Shown here one piece after another: positions 53,201-61,469 of a stretch of 64,000 nucleotides of DNA. The stretch is taken from the NCBI GenBank assembly GCA_022563195.1, contig JADFNV010000003.1, positions 1 to 64,000 of the forward strand, written 5' to 3'. The position numbers and the translations under genes were made by a program. Each line of letters starts with the position of its first letter. The stretch's first letter is position 1. Under the pieces are notes generated by a model. That model had not been told where the DNA came from. It ran no database searches and worked only from the letters and a program-made list of their open reading frames with translations. This stretch comes from Pseudomonadota bacterium. Lineage in GTDB: Bacteria; Pseudomonadota; Gammaproteobacteria; Steroidobacterales; Woeseiaceae.

Positions 53201-54300
53201 TCGTAGGTTCGATTGCGAATCCTGAGATTGGCGTCTTCGTCGATCACGATCAAGCCAACGGCGATCAATCGGCGTTGTATAGGCGAACCGAGATCCGTAA
53301 CCACCGTTCCGCCCATGCAAATTCGCCCGAAAAGATTCAACAGAGATTCGCGCAGCCCGTCATCATTAACCAACTCCCGATGGATATGGCTCATGTGCGG
53401 CTCACTGTGCAGCGCGGCGCGACCAGAGAGTTGGTGGGAAACGATGCGATCAACGTTGCCAGCCAGGTCGCCACGAATGTCTTCGCGCGAGATCGCTCGC
53501 GCGAGTTTTTGCGACAAATAGGGCTGTCCGGCTGTCCAGTAGTAGATCCGATCAAGGACAAGTATCGCATCCTGTGGCGACAGGTTGAGCTCAGTTGCAA
53601 ACAGGTCGAGATCATGGCGTGAGAAATCTGCGAGTGACACCGGTTGCGTGATATTGAATGGCGACTGCTCCGGTTCGTCGATCAGGCTCAGCGGATCGCA
53701 CTCACCCAACAAGACAAAAGTAAGTCGAGCAAACTCGGGGTCCGTCGCGCGTGCATTGTGTGCTGCTCGAATACTCTCGAGCAATTGATCAGCAAATGGC
53801 AAGTCGCCGATGCACTGAATTTCGTCCACGAAAATAACGATGCGCTCCTGCACATTCTGCAAGATGATTTCCGCGTAGAACTCAACGAGGCGCTGACGAT
53901 TGCCCAGGAATGACTTGTCTTGCCACCAGGTTTGCAGATCAACGCGAATACGCAGCTGACGCAGCAGACGATACGCGACACTGTAATACCAGCGCCCTGC
54001 ATCACCGGCAGCATCGCGTACACCTATTTGCTCGAGATCAAGAATCGCAACTTTGAAGCCATTGTTCTCCAGCCGGGCTGCCGTCGCTGCAGTCAGGCTC
54101 GACTTGCCGCTGCGATCTGGAGCAATAACATGCGCATAGCGGCCGGACACGACCGTCTCGTAGAGCAGATTATCAGCACCGCGACGGACGTAGCCGGCTC
54201 GCACAGCATGCAACGGCATACCAACACTAAAGAACTCGCCAGTCGTGTCGGCCTTGGCGCGCTCGGGAGTTGACGTTGGCTGGTCCGATTTCCCCGTCAT
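50275..54300 (-). CDS. Giant membrane protein: AAA-like NTPase, P domain and WD40 repeats
   Basis: Protein of 1341 residues. The AAA-like domain (about 20-370) has a Walker A variant, APDRSGKSS (60-68), and Walker B RIVIFVDE (153-160). One membrane helix covers about 386-403. A linker region is followed by a proprotein-convertase-like P domain (about 600-690, with LTLNLSHARVPDLRIKVIAP and INGTWSLSVRDEE). WD40-type beta-propeller repeats fill about 710-1310 (e.g. VWDLAFAKPVRAVAV, GHSSDVRLLGMSPDGSLLAS). The AAA-like part resembles the AAA-like domain (PF14516-type) seen with WD40 and sensor domains, mostly in cyanobacteria. Function unknown. Confidence 0.85.
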   Translation of the reverse strand: MTGKSDQPTSTPERAKADTTGEFFSVGMPLHAVRAGYVRRGADNLLYETVVSGRYAHVIAPDRSGKSSLTAATAARLENNGFKVAILDLEQIGVRDAAGDAGRWYYSVAYRLLRQLRIRVDLQTWWQDKSFLGNRQRLVEFYAEIILQNVQERIVIFVDEIQCIGDLPFADQLLESIRAAHNARATDPEFARLTFVLLGECDPLSLIDEPEQSPFNITQPVSLADFSRHDLDLFATELNLSPQDAILVLDRIYYWTAGQPYLSQKLARAISREDIRGDLAGNVDRIVSHQLSGRAALHSEPHMSHIHRELVNDDGLRESLLNLFGRICMGGTVVTDLGSPIQRRLIAVGLIVIDEDANLRIRNRTYESVFTARWANENLTNNWRPPAIAAAAIIAILAIPFWYTQLLPRSYVELLTSDTVELVTAEDAFTNFRSFPGHVDSADNLYRNFLRLRARSANDVSQIAAIAAMAKKISDVGRLPDELLAGFWDRQARTAMRFERRDDALLAVLQSLIMSTPQRRNRAAMLLSDDYPQLIASLPVDDGSTVVFNPGSMLLTEIRDAHVSQWSLGTQGLQKREDWTITALEVLPLVRRVIVDRDSVVRRIGLTLNLSHARVPDLRIKVIAPSGRAVEIDPGVERASSNEDIRIPPSQLSEFLGEPINGTWSLSVRDEEIGVAGQLVGWTLTLDSQGLVEDFQRGLNIPDPVERDTDNLWFSADGRFAIARAMQSDSARVWDLAFAKPVRAVAVNELEKLIGLSAGARLLATATQDTVNLWSTATGGRVGTLPVGPASMTSSLTEEGEHLFVQRRSDTDTRFELWSLSDATIEATLDIAGTPALVSLDSRGNRIAVADYDRAVRVWNFLSGELIAQIDLAAQPSQIRLAAGGESLGVVFGDEGVALWRTDRPQQPLLEEFSRGRWQLEFSPSGSKVLVGRPEYGFQVYDSRDGYLLGPVLGSGSDGMADGLLGFGTDEQIVVTGGPDNGARFWRAPAIASRKETVVDAGSHTIWPPSGDAVAMSTPDGSIVVIGDYRGDIHILASDAGREGLSSEGQDVSFLGHSSDVRLLGMSPDGSLLASAADDNTIRIWSTAGGLPKPFFGNIPGNPIDKIVFSPDASLIGILSSNRVHVMDTSSGAILARFDLGERHQGMAFADPTHLYVGSDSGALRAITRDNGDSWSMQMLWQGGAAIRWLEASPRSRYLVLVDQNNLAQQFSLSEGKLGALSLQLPSTVEEVTFAPGGSRVLFRTPRWIHRASSAGSGLIWLDATLAPKALAGARMIFGDPASDAAALGNRVYLPVAGDGFVHLAELNFGAVYGAELFGNKDKLLEEWRRKFGAIAADGAP

Positions 54301-54390
54301 TGCTTGTTCCGTGGCAATCCGATTTGTATTCTCTGAAATTTATGGAGATGCTGCCAGTGCTGCAACACTCGTCACTCATCAGGCACTACA

Positions 54391-55044
54391 ATGACTGAGC
54401 ATACGCTGCTCAAAAAGGACCTGTTCGGCGAAATTCGCAAATCGACAGATGACGGTGAAGTCCTTATCGTGCGCGACTCGAACGGTGCGAGCCGCTGGAT
54501 ACGGTGGCTCGCACGATTACTGATGCGGCGAGAGGCCCGCGCACTCGCCGCTCTGGCAGACCACGATGGCGTGCCGCAACTGCGCATAATTGCGCAAAAT
54601 CTGCTGGTTCGCAGCTATATCCCGGGTACGCCCATGCACCGCAGCAAGCCGTCCGACCCCGCCTATTTCAATGCCGCAGCGCGGCTGTTGCGGCGACTGC
54701 ACGGTGCTGGAGTCGTACACAACGATCTCGCCAAGGAGCCAAATATCCTGGTACGCGAGGATGGCTCGCCGGCTTTCGTCGATTTTCAACTCGCCTGGTT
54801 CGCGACGCGCCGAAGTTACCTGTTTCGCTTGTTGGCGCGCGAGGACTTGCGGCATCTGCTCAAGCACAAGCGAACGTATTGTCCGCATGCGTTGACGCAA
54901 CGCGAGCGTTCGATTCTCAGCAATCCATCGCTGCCCTCGCGACTGTGGATGCAGTTAGCTAAACCCGTGTACCTGTTCATAACTCGAGTCCTGTTAGGCT
55001 GGGCTGACCGCGAGGGCGCTGCAGACCGTGGCGATCAAACTTAG
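54391..55044 (+). CDS. RIO/lipopolysaccharide-kinase-like protein kinase
   Basis: Kinase-fold protein of 217 residues. The catalytic loop is VVHNDLAKEPNILVREDG, followed by FVDFQLAWF as the metal-binding segment. The upstream ATP-binding lobe is short (EVLIVRDSNGASRWIRWLAR). This form is typical of RIO1-like and Kdo/WaaP-type small kinases; the substrate could be LPS core sugar or a protein. It lies divergent from the giant NTPase gene, 90 bp away. The last codons overlap the start of the inverted-repeat element at 55043. Confidence 0.8.
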   Translation: MTEHTLLKKDLFGEIRKSTDDGEVLIVRDSNGASRWIRWLARLLMRREARALAALADHDGVPQLRIIAQNLLVRSYIPGTPMHRSKPSDPAYFNAAARLLRRLHGAGVVHNDLAKEPNILVREDGSPAFVDFQLAWFATRRSYLFRLLAREDLRHLLKHKRTYCPHALTQRERSILSNPSLPSRLWMQLAKPVYLFITRVLLGWADREGAADRGDQT

Positions 55045-55205
55045 GGAACCTCTGATCTATTCATGAACTCGCATCTTGTTTCCAAAATGTCCAGCTTCTG
55101 TGTTGCGAATCTTCCCAATAGCCCGCTATTACGTGCGATCCGCGCCTTGAATCTGAACATTTTTAATCACAATCTGCTTCGCCCAGAATAAATCAGAGGT
55201 TCCCT
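55043..55205. mobile_element. Short MITE-like element with terminal inverted repeats
   Basis: 163 bp bounded by inverted repeats AGGGAACCTCTGATCTATTC (55043-55062) and its mirror (55186-55205), 19 of 20 positions identical. The interior has no coding frame. It begins within the stop of the kinase gene. It looks like a non-autonomous element; no transposase is in the window and the family is not known to me. Confidence 0.65.
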
Positions 55206-55219
55206 GGGGAACCTCTGAT
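55206..55219. repeat. Third copy of the element end, directly abutting
   Basis: GGGGAACCTCTGAT repeats the left end of the adjacent element (13 of 14 positions) and starts right after its right end. The final TGATG provides the ATG of the next reading frame (55218). This suggests a second, truncated or nested copy. Confidence 0.6.
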
Positions 55220-55487
55220 GGTTCGGTATACTGCGCAGGTGGAATACTACCATCAACATAACCTCGTCAATCCCGATGTGGTCGGTGCTGAGCGACGCTT
55301 CGGCATTCGTGTGACGTTGCCGCCCGGCGACACGATGCACAAGGTTTTAGGCGACGACTGGGAGCAACTGCACTGGTATCCCGGTGAGGCGGAACGTGAT
55401 CGAGCATTTGAGCAAATGGCGATGCGGCATGCTTACTCCCGAGATACCGACAGTCCGACGCAGGTACTCGAGAAAATCGTCCGTTAG
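55218..55487 (+). CDS. Small conserved-looking protein, unknown function
   Basis: 89 residues, MVRYTAQVEYYHQHN at the start, then ERRFGIRVTLPPGDTMHKVL and DDWEQLHWYPGEAERDRAFE. The composition is protein-like with no low complexity. I do not recognise a family. The ATG lies in the abutting repeat end; a start slightly downstream is possible. It ends convergent with the patatin gene with a 4-nt overlap, which argues that the reading frame is real but does not prove it. Confidence 0.55.
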   Translation: MVRYTAQVEYYHQHNLVNPDVVGAERRFGIRVTLPPGDTMHKVLGDDWEQLHWYPGEAERDRAFEQMAMRHAYSRDTDSPTQVLEKIVR

Positions 55488-57718
55488 TTCGGCGAGCCAA
55501 TAAACAGGTAATAGTTGGTCCGACCGTTTTCGCCGAATCCCGCGGCCACGTAAACCGGGCCGAAGTAGGTATCGAACCCCACAAACACGCTGCCATTAAA
55601 CAACAACGAATCGAAGCTTAAGTCGGAGCGAGATTGCCAGGCATTGCCAGCTTCGACAGAGGCACCGATATATACGGGTACATCGAACAATCCTCCTGAC
55701 GAACTGCTGACACGCCGATAATAGACAAGCCGGGTCAGGGCCGTGTGCGGCCCACTGATTTCTCCACGCTGCAGACCGGACAGTTGCAAGAATCCGCCAA
55801 GCGGGAAGTAATCCTGTACAGCGTCGTATGAGTCCATGGTCGTAGCGTAGCCCAGGCCAAATTGCAAGCTGCTCTTACCGCGACTCCAGACTGCAGTGAA
55901 ATTTGACTCGAACGCGTCAAAATTGTCGTCCGCGCCCAGAGCAGGTCGAGACAGATTCCAGCGAAAATCCGCGCGCACACCATGCCGGGGAAAATACGCA
56001 TTGTCGAGCGTATCGATGCGCAGACTTGCAAAAAATCCACCGGTATCAAAATCCACATTGGGTAGCGATGGGTCACCAACCATGACGCGCGCCTCACCGA
56101 AGCCTCGATACACGCCCAATCGTAATTCACCGAACGATCCGATTTCGGCACCGAGATCAATTCCTGTCTCGGCTTCCGTAATACGCAGTCTCGCCACGGC
56201 ATCTTCGGCTACAAACGCGTTTAGATTCGACTGGCGCATTTCCAGGCGCGGCGCGATAAACAGGCGCAAATTCGATCCAAATGGCTGATAGAACTCGGAA
56301 AACAGCAATGGGTCGGTACCTAAGCGAACATCCGTTCGCCACTCGGCGCCGTTTTGATTGATACCGGTTCGAGTCAGGCGCGCCGATATATTAAAAGAAG
56401 TAGAACCCGCAAAATCGTCTTCGACCGACACTCCGAGTTGCAACAAATCAGGACCCCAACTCTTGGATCTCGCATGATACTCAACACCGGTCGCACCACC
56501 TTCCTTGACCAATTGATAACTGACCTGTTCATACAAATCGAGGCCGAAAAGACGATTCGCACCGGCTGCCAAACGTTTCGAACTGATCGGATCGCCAGGC
56601 TCGATAGCAAGACGCGACTTGAGCAACTCTGTCGACACCCGGCCATCATGAACGACGCGTACGAAACTCAAGCTTCGATCATTGCCAAATCGTCCCTCTC
56701 GCCCGGCAACGTATTTTGCATACACCTTTGCATCGACGCTTAATTCCCTGAGCCTGTCTTGCGCTTCGTTCGCGGCAGTCGCGCCGGGATCGATCACATC
56801 GGCAATATCACTGAAATTTGTCGACGCGTAGGTGCCGAGTTCGGGCCTGATAAGGACATCGTCAGCCTTGAGCCGCTTGATCTGCCGCAAGGTTTCCTTG
56901 CGGATGAGGATTGTCAGCATCTGCTCGGTAATCGTCAGCGCCGACTCCAGCTCATGCGGCGCATACAGCGGAAACTCTACGTCGACGGCGATAATGATAT
57001 CGACGTCCATCGTATGCATGACATCGATGGGCAAATTACCGACAAGCCCACCGTCGACCAGCAGGCGACCATCGACTCGCACCGGGGCAAACAGTCCTGG
57101 CACGGACATACTTGCCCGAATCGCGAGCGCCAAGTCACCCCGCCCCATGACGTACTGCTCGCCGAGTTCAATATCGGTGGCAATTGCGCGAAACGGTATC
57201 GGCAGATCGTCAAAATTAGCAATGTGTGAGACGTCAATCGTGAGTTCGCGCAGTATCAGGTCCAGCTTCTGACCCTGGACGACACCCTTTGGCAGCAGCA
57301 ATTCACCATCTTGTATTCCAAACTCAAGGTCGATCGGAAATTGCTCATCGTCCTGCTTGCGGCGGAAACTGAGATTCCGTCGGCGCGGCGCGTCGGACAG
57401 CGTGGCCGCCCAGTCCAGCGATGCAACGAGATCCTCGAGCTCAGCGGCGCTCATGCCTGACGCATATAGTCCTCCAACGACGGCTCCCATACTGGTACCG
57501 GCGATCGCGTCGATCGGTATGCGCATTCTTTCCAGCTCCCGCAGTACGCCGACATGCGCCGCACCTCGAGCACCACCGCCGCCAAGTACGAGACCAATTC
57601 GCGGTCTTGCCCCGCTCGATTCAACCGGCTCGGTCTCGGCCGTGGCAGTCGCCGTCAGCATGAGTATCGCTGCCGCAATCAGCATCGGCAGGCATTGATT
57701 CGGTCTTGGCGCAGTCAT
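55484..57718 (-). CDS. Patatin-like phospholipase with surface-antigen beta-barrel
   Basis: Exported protein of 744 residues from ATG 57718 (GGAAG upstream), signal peptide to about ATATAE. The patatin domain has the oxyanion GGGGARG, nucleophile in GTSMG, and the Asp of VDGGLVGN. A POTRA-like segment and a C-terminal Omp85/BamA-like barrel follow (LEMRQSNLNAFVAEDAVARL and later FFASLRIDTLDNAYFPRHGV). These secrete or display a lipase (PlpD/NTE type). The last residues are SPN, without the usual terminal Phe. It is divergent from the TonB-dependent receptor, 61 bp between the starts. Confidence 0.9.
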   Translation of the reverse strand: MTAPRPNQCLPMLIAAAILMLTATATAETEPVESSGARPRIGLVLGGGGARGAAHVGVLRELERMRIPIDAIAGTSMGAVVGGLYASGMSAAELEDLVASLDWAATLSDAPRRRNLSFRRKQDDEQFPIDLEFGIQDGELLLPKGVVQGQKLDLILRELTIDVSHIANFDDLPIPFRAIATDIELGEQYVMGRGDLALAIRASMSVPGLFAPVRVDGRLLVDGGLVGNLPIDVMHTMDVDIIIAVDVEFPLYAPHELESALTITEQMLTILIRKETLRQIKRLKADDVLIRPELGTYASTNFSDIADVIDPGATAANEAQDRLRELSVDAKVYAKYVAGREGRFGNDRSLSFVRVVHDGRVSTELLKSRLAIEPGDPISSKRLAAGANRLFGLDLYEQVSYQLVKEGGATGVEYHARSKSWGPDLLQLGVSVEDDFAGSTSFNISARLTRTGINQNGAEWRTDVRLGTDPLLFSEFYQPFGSNLRLFIAPRLEMRQSNLNAFVAEDAVARLRITEAETGIDLGAEIGSFGELRLGVYRGFGEARVMVGDPSLPNVDFDTGGFFASLRIDTLDNAYFPRHGVRADFRWNLSRPALGADDNFDAFESNFTAVWSRGKSSLQFGLGYATTMDSYDAVQDYFPLGGFLQLSGLQRGEISGPHTALTRLVYYRRVSSSSGGLFDVPVYIGASVEAGNAWQSRSDLSFDSLLFNGSVFVGFDTYFGPVYVAAGFGENGRTNYYLFIGSPN

Positions 57719-57751
57719 TGGCAATTCTTCCGTGGGACGATCCAGGCTGAT

Positions 57752-57757
57752 TATAAT
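57752..57757 (+). promoter_or_regulatory. -10 element for the TonB-dependent receptor gene
   Basis: A perfect TATAAT (57752-57757) points to the receptor gene, 22 nt before its ATG. No good -35 was found. It lies in the divergent gap shared with the patatin gene. Confidence 0.5.
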
Positions 57758-57779
57758 GGCGCGCTCACGCGAGGACCGC

Positions 57780-59870
57780 ATGCAAAGAGTCAACTACTTG
57801 AAAAAGAACGTTCTGGTGCTAGCCGCCTTTGCTGCGTTGCCGATCGCGGAACAGTCCGCAGTGGCCGAAGATAGCCCCCTCACCGAGATTGTCGTCACCA
57901 GCCAGCGGCGCGAACAGCCACGCCTCCTGCACTCGGGAAACATCGAGCGCATTGACAGCACTGTACTTGCACGTGTACAGCATCAGCATATCCATGAACT
58001 GCTAAGCCGATTTTCGGGAGTCTGGCTGAGTCGCGGCAGTGGCCAGGAACACCTCACCGCCATTCGCTCACCGGTTTTGACGGGCGCAGGTTCGTGTGGC
58101 GCGTTTCTCTTTCTCGAAGACGGTATCCCGATTCGACCTGCGGGCTTTTGCAACGTCAATTCGCTGTTTGAGATCAACACCGAACAAGCGCAATCCATCG
58201 AGGTCATTCGCGGACCGGGCAATGCGCTGTTCGGCTCGAACGCCCTGCATGGCATTGTCAACGTCCTGATGCCGTCCCCGGGACACAGGGACACACCAGA
58301 GCTCGCAATCGAAGTCGGCGCCAACGACTATTTTCGTAGCCGTGTGGAGCTGCCATTCGACGATGCCTCGTCATGGCTGGCATCCATCGTATACGCCGAT
58401 GACGGCGGTTTTCGTGATGATTCCGGTTACCGACAGGGCAAACTGCATCTGAAGCGCTATTGGGCAGTGACTGGTGGCGAACTGACTGCGGGGCTTACCT
58501 TCACTCAACTCAATCAGGAGACGGCGGGTTTTATTATCGGCGAAGATTCCTACAAGGATCCGGCCGTCAATCGCAGCAATCCGAACGCGGAAGCATTTCG
58601 CGACGCGACCAGCCTGCGAATCTACGCTACCTGGTTACGATCAGGGCCAAGTTTCGATCTCGATATTCGGCCATATCTGCGCATTTCCGATATGCAATTC
58701 CTGCAACATTTTCTGCCCGGCAAACCGCTTGAGGAGAACGGCCATACCAGCTCGGGATTTATTGCGACAGCGATTTTTGACACGCCGCATCGTCGAACCA
58801 TAGCGGGCGTGGATTTTGAATGGAGCGACATGTTCCTCAAAGAGACCCAGGATGGGCCTACTCAAGGATCCGATTTCCTGCGTGAAACGCGCCCCGCCGG
58901 CAAACATTACGATTACACGGTCTCAAGTATCGGCATTGCTCCTTACCTGCAGACCGATTACCGGATCAACGAACGCCTGACTCTCGGCGCCGGACTGCGC
59001 CTCGACATGCTGCGCTACAACTATCACAATCGCATGTTGACCGGCAACACGCGCGACGATGGTGTGTCCTGCGGATTCGGCGGCTGCCTGTATTCGCGAC
59101 CTGCCGATCGCAGCGACAATTTCACGAATCTCGCTCCGAAGCTGTCGCTCATTTACGAGGCCAGCTCTTCGCGAAGCGTCTATGCAGTGCTCGCCCGCGG
59201 CTTTCGTGCACCGCAGACAACAGAACTGTATCGGCTGCAGAGCGGTCAGGAAATAGCCAACCTCGATTCAGAACGCATCGGCAGTTTCGAGATCGGTGTG
59301 CGTAAGAGTCACCGGGGCTTATCGGCTGATGTTGCTGTATTCGCGATGAGCAAGCGTGGCAGCGTTTTTCGTGACGCCGAAGGGTTTAACGTCGGCAATG
59401 CGCGCAGCAAGCATCGAGGAATTGAGTTTTCCATGGACTGGCAGATAGTTGCGCAGCTGTCACTCTCGATCGACACGACTTACGCCCGTCACACCTACGC
59501 TTTTGATGTCATTGCATCGCGCGGCGAGGAGTTTGTATCCGGGCGGGATATCGACACGGCACCGCGCTGGCTTGGCAATCTCGACTTAGTCTATGAACCG
59601 AACGGCATTTTCAACGCAGGCCTGCAAATCGCGTCGATCGGCGAGTACTATCTCGACGCTGAAAATCGATTTCGCTATCCAGGCCATACGATTGCGAACC
59701 TACGCGCCAGCTTCAAAATCTCGTCGCACTTTGACGTATCTGTTCGACTGAATAATATCATGGACCGAAGCATCGCCGACCGCGCCGACTATGCCTTCGG
59801 CAATTATCGGTACTTTCCGGGCCGTGGCCGGGAACTGTTCGCCGAACTACAGTATTCACCGAAGCAATAA
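57780..59870 (+). CDS. TonB-dependent receptor, ligand unknown
   Basis: Outer-membrane receptor of 696 residues from ATG 57780 (GAGG upstream); an earlier in-frame ATG lies over the -10 box. Signal peptide to about SAVAED, TonB box TEIVVTS directly after. The plug segment has GAGSCGAFLFLEDGIPIRPA then SIEVIRGPGNALFGSNALHG; one pair of Cys lies in this plug. The barrel is complete except that it ends SPKQ instead of an aromatic residue, and its stop codon is part of a repeat end (59867-59886). No neighbouring transport genes reveal the ligand. Confidence 0.9.
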   Translation: MQRVNYLKKNVLVLAAFAALPIAEQSAVAEDSPLTEIVVTSQRREQPRLLHSGNIERIDSTVLARVQHQHIHELLSRFSGVWLSRGSGQEHLTAIRSPVLTGAGSCGAFLFLEDGIPIRPAGFCNVNSLFEINTEQAQSIEVIRGPGNALFGSNALHGIVNVLMPSPGHRDTPELAIEVGANDYFRSRVELPFDDASSWLASIVYADDGGFRDDSGYRQGKLHLKRYWAVTGGELTAGLTFTQLNQETAGFIIGEDSYKDPAVNRSNPNAEAFRDATSLRIYATWLRSGPSFDLDIRPYLRISDMQFLQHFLPGKPLEENGHTSSGFIATAIFDTPHRRTIAGVDFEWSDMFLKETQDGPTQGSDFLRETRPAGKHYDYTVSSIGIAPYLQTDYRINERLTLGAGLRLDMLRYNYHNRMLTGNTRDDGVSCGFGGCLYSRPADRSDNFTNLAPKLSLIYEASSSRSVYAVLARGFRAPQTTELYRLQSGQEIANLDSERIGSFEIGVRKSHRGLSADVAVFAMSKRGSVFRDAEGFNVGNARSKHRGIEFSMDWQIVAQLSLSIDTTYARHTYAFDVIASRGEEFVSGRDIDTAPRWLGNLDLVYEPNGIFNAGLQIASIGEYYLDAENRFRYPGHTIANLRASFKISSHFDVSVRLNNIMDRSIADRADYAFGNYRYFPGRGRELFAELQYSPKQ

Positions 59871-59886
59871 ATCAGAAGTTCCCTAA
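59867..59886. repeat. Solitary end of the MITE-like element
   Basis: AATAAATCAGAAGTTCCCT matches the right end of the element at 55043-55205 with one mismatch over 19 bases. Its TAA is the stop of the receptor gene and its right side overlaps the glpD stop (59885-59883). No partner end is nearby. Confidence 0.6.
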
Positions 59887-61469
59887 GTGAAGGAGTCGCT
59901 GTAAGCGATTAATGAATCCATTTCGGAGGCCCGGCGTTCATCACTCCAAGCAAATTCATTGGCTGCTATTGTGGCGAGCGTCGTATAAAGCCCCCGGCCC
60001 TGGTCTGCGCTCAGCCCGACCATCAGGCGACGATGAACGATATCGCTGAGCGTTCGCGCCATCTCTTCGCGAATCGCGAAGACCACCTCGGCGGCAAGCA
60101 CCGATTTTCGCGTATCAATGGTTTCGAGCAATGATGGCTCCGACTTCGCCAACTCCACAAGGCCTATGGCTCTGCCACCATAGATACCCATCAGCCGCTC
60201 GACCCCGTGACCTGACAAGCACTCCAGTGCAATGAGCGCCTCGCGAGCCTCATCAAGCCGATATGCCCCGGGCAACAAGGTGTCCTCGGTACGGCACTTT
60301 GGCAGCTTGCGACCCAGCATCTTGCCCACACGTTTTACCGTTTGCTCCGCGAGATTTCGATACGTCGTCAGTTTTCCGCCAATAATCGTGATCAGGCCGC
60401 GAGCAATGCCGCGGTTTTTCTTGATGATGTGACGACGCGTAATCGAGGACTCGGGCCCCCTGTCGCGACGCGGCAACGGCCGCACTCCGGCGTAGGAATA
60501 ATGAATATCGCCAAACTCAAGCCCTGCGGCTGGAAACACACGATTTGTCTCAGCCAGCAGGTAGTCGATCTCCTCGCGACTGGCGCGAATTTCGGACAGA
60601 TTGCCGTCGTAGCGAATATCGGTCGTACCAATCAGGAACAGGTGATTCCACGGAATAATAAAAAAGGGTCGGCCATCGGCAGCAGCTTCGACGTAATAAG
60701 CGTCGCTCGGCGCCCCCTCGAACGATCCGACGATGATGTGGCTGCCCTTGGTTCCTCCGATCAACCTGGGCGATGCACCCGGTGCGATGCTTAAGACCTC
60801 GTCCACCCAGGGACCGGCAGCATTGACGATAACGCTGGCGGCAACCTCATGCTGCTGCTCGGTAACCGTGTCCACATACTCTAGAGACCTCACAGCGCCG
60901 CGCTCGACGTTGATGCGGGTCACGGCACTGTAGGTCCGAATATCCGCGCCGGCAGCACGCGCAGCGAGCAGGTTTTCGAGCACGAGCCGTTCGGCAAAAG
61001 TCACCTGGGCGTCGAAATATCTTGCCGCTCCACGTAATCCCTGTGTCGCCAGACCCGGTTCCGACGCGATCATCTCATCACGACCCAGCATTTCGTGCCC
61101 CGGTACGGTCTTGCCAGCAGAGAGCAGGTCGTAAATCATCATCCCTAAGCGAATCAACAATGGTCCTCGCTTCGCCGACTCGTAGATCGGAATGCAGATT
61201 CGAATGGGTTTAATGAGATGCGCCGCGATTCGACGCAGCGTTATGCGTTCACGCAGGGACTCGAACACGAGCGGTAACTCGCCGAATTCGAGATAGCGCA
61301 GGCCGCCATGAATCAGTCGGCTTGATACGGCGGACGTGCCACTGCACAGGTCGTTTTGCTCAAGCACGATCACACGCAGGCCACTCAGAGCAGCATCCCG
61401 CGCAATGCCTGCGCCGTTGATGCCGGCCCCGATTACCGCGACATCATAGGGCGCCGCAGGCAGAGGCAT
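59883..61469 (-). CDS. glpD: Aerobic glycerol-3-phosphate dehydrogenase
   Basis: Membrane-associated FAD enzyme of 528 residues that oxidises glycerol 3-phosphate to dihydroxyacetone phosphate and feeds electrons to quinone. The FAD motif is VIGAGINGAGIARDAALSG. Other conserved segments are GTSAVSSRLIHGGLRYLEFG, then TKGSHIIVG, LIGTTDIRYDG and IGGKLTTYRNLAEQ. The C-terminal helical domain is present. The ATG overlaps the proA stop (TGATG), so it is translated with proBA. A glpK or glpF is not in the window. Confidence 0.94.
   Translation of the reverse strand: MPLPAAPYDVAVIGAGINGAGIARDAALSGLRVIVLEQNDLCSGTSAVSSRLIHGGLRYLEFGELPLVFESLRERITLRRIAAHLIKPIRICIPIYESAKRGPLLIRLGMMIYDLLSAGKTVPGHEMLGRDEMIASEPGLATQGLRGAARYFDAQVTFAERLVLENLLAARAAGADIRTYSAVTRINVERGAVRSLEYVDTVTEQQHEVAASVIVNAAGPWVDEVLSIAPGASPRLIGGTKGSHIIVGSFEGAPSDAYYVEAAADGRPFFIIPWNHLFLIGTTDIRYDGNLSEIRASREEIDYLLAETNRVFPAAGLEFGDIHYSYAGVRPLPRRDRGPESSITRRHIIKKNRGIARGLITIIGGKLTTYRNLAEQTVKRVGKMLGRKLPKCRTEDTLLPGAYRLDEAREALIALECLSGHGVERLMGIYGGRAIGLVELAKSEPSLLETIDTRKSVLAAEVVFAIREEMARTLSDIVHRRLMVGLSADQGRGLYTTLATIAANEFAWSDERRASEMDSLIAYSDSFT

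Noticed and set aside
50275-54300. Avs/STAND-type anti-phage defence gene
   Set aside because: An NTPase plus repeats alone is not enough; there is no recognised effector nuclease, and no other defence genes are nearby. Kept only as a possibility in the findings.
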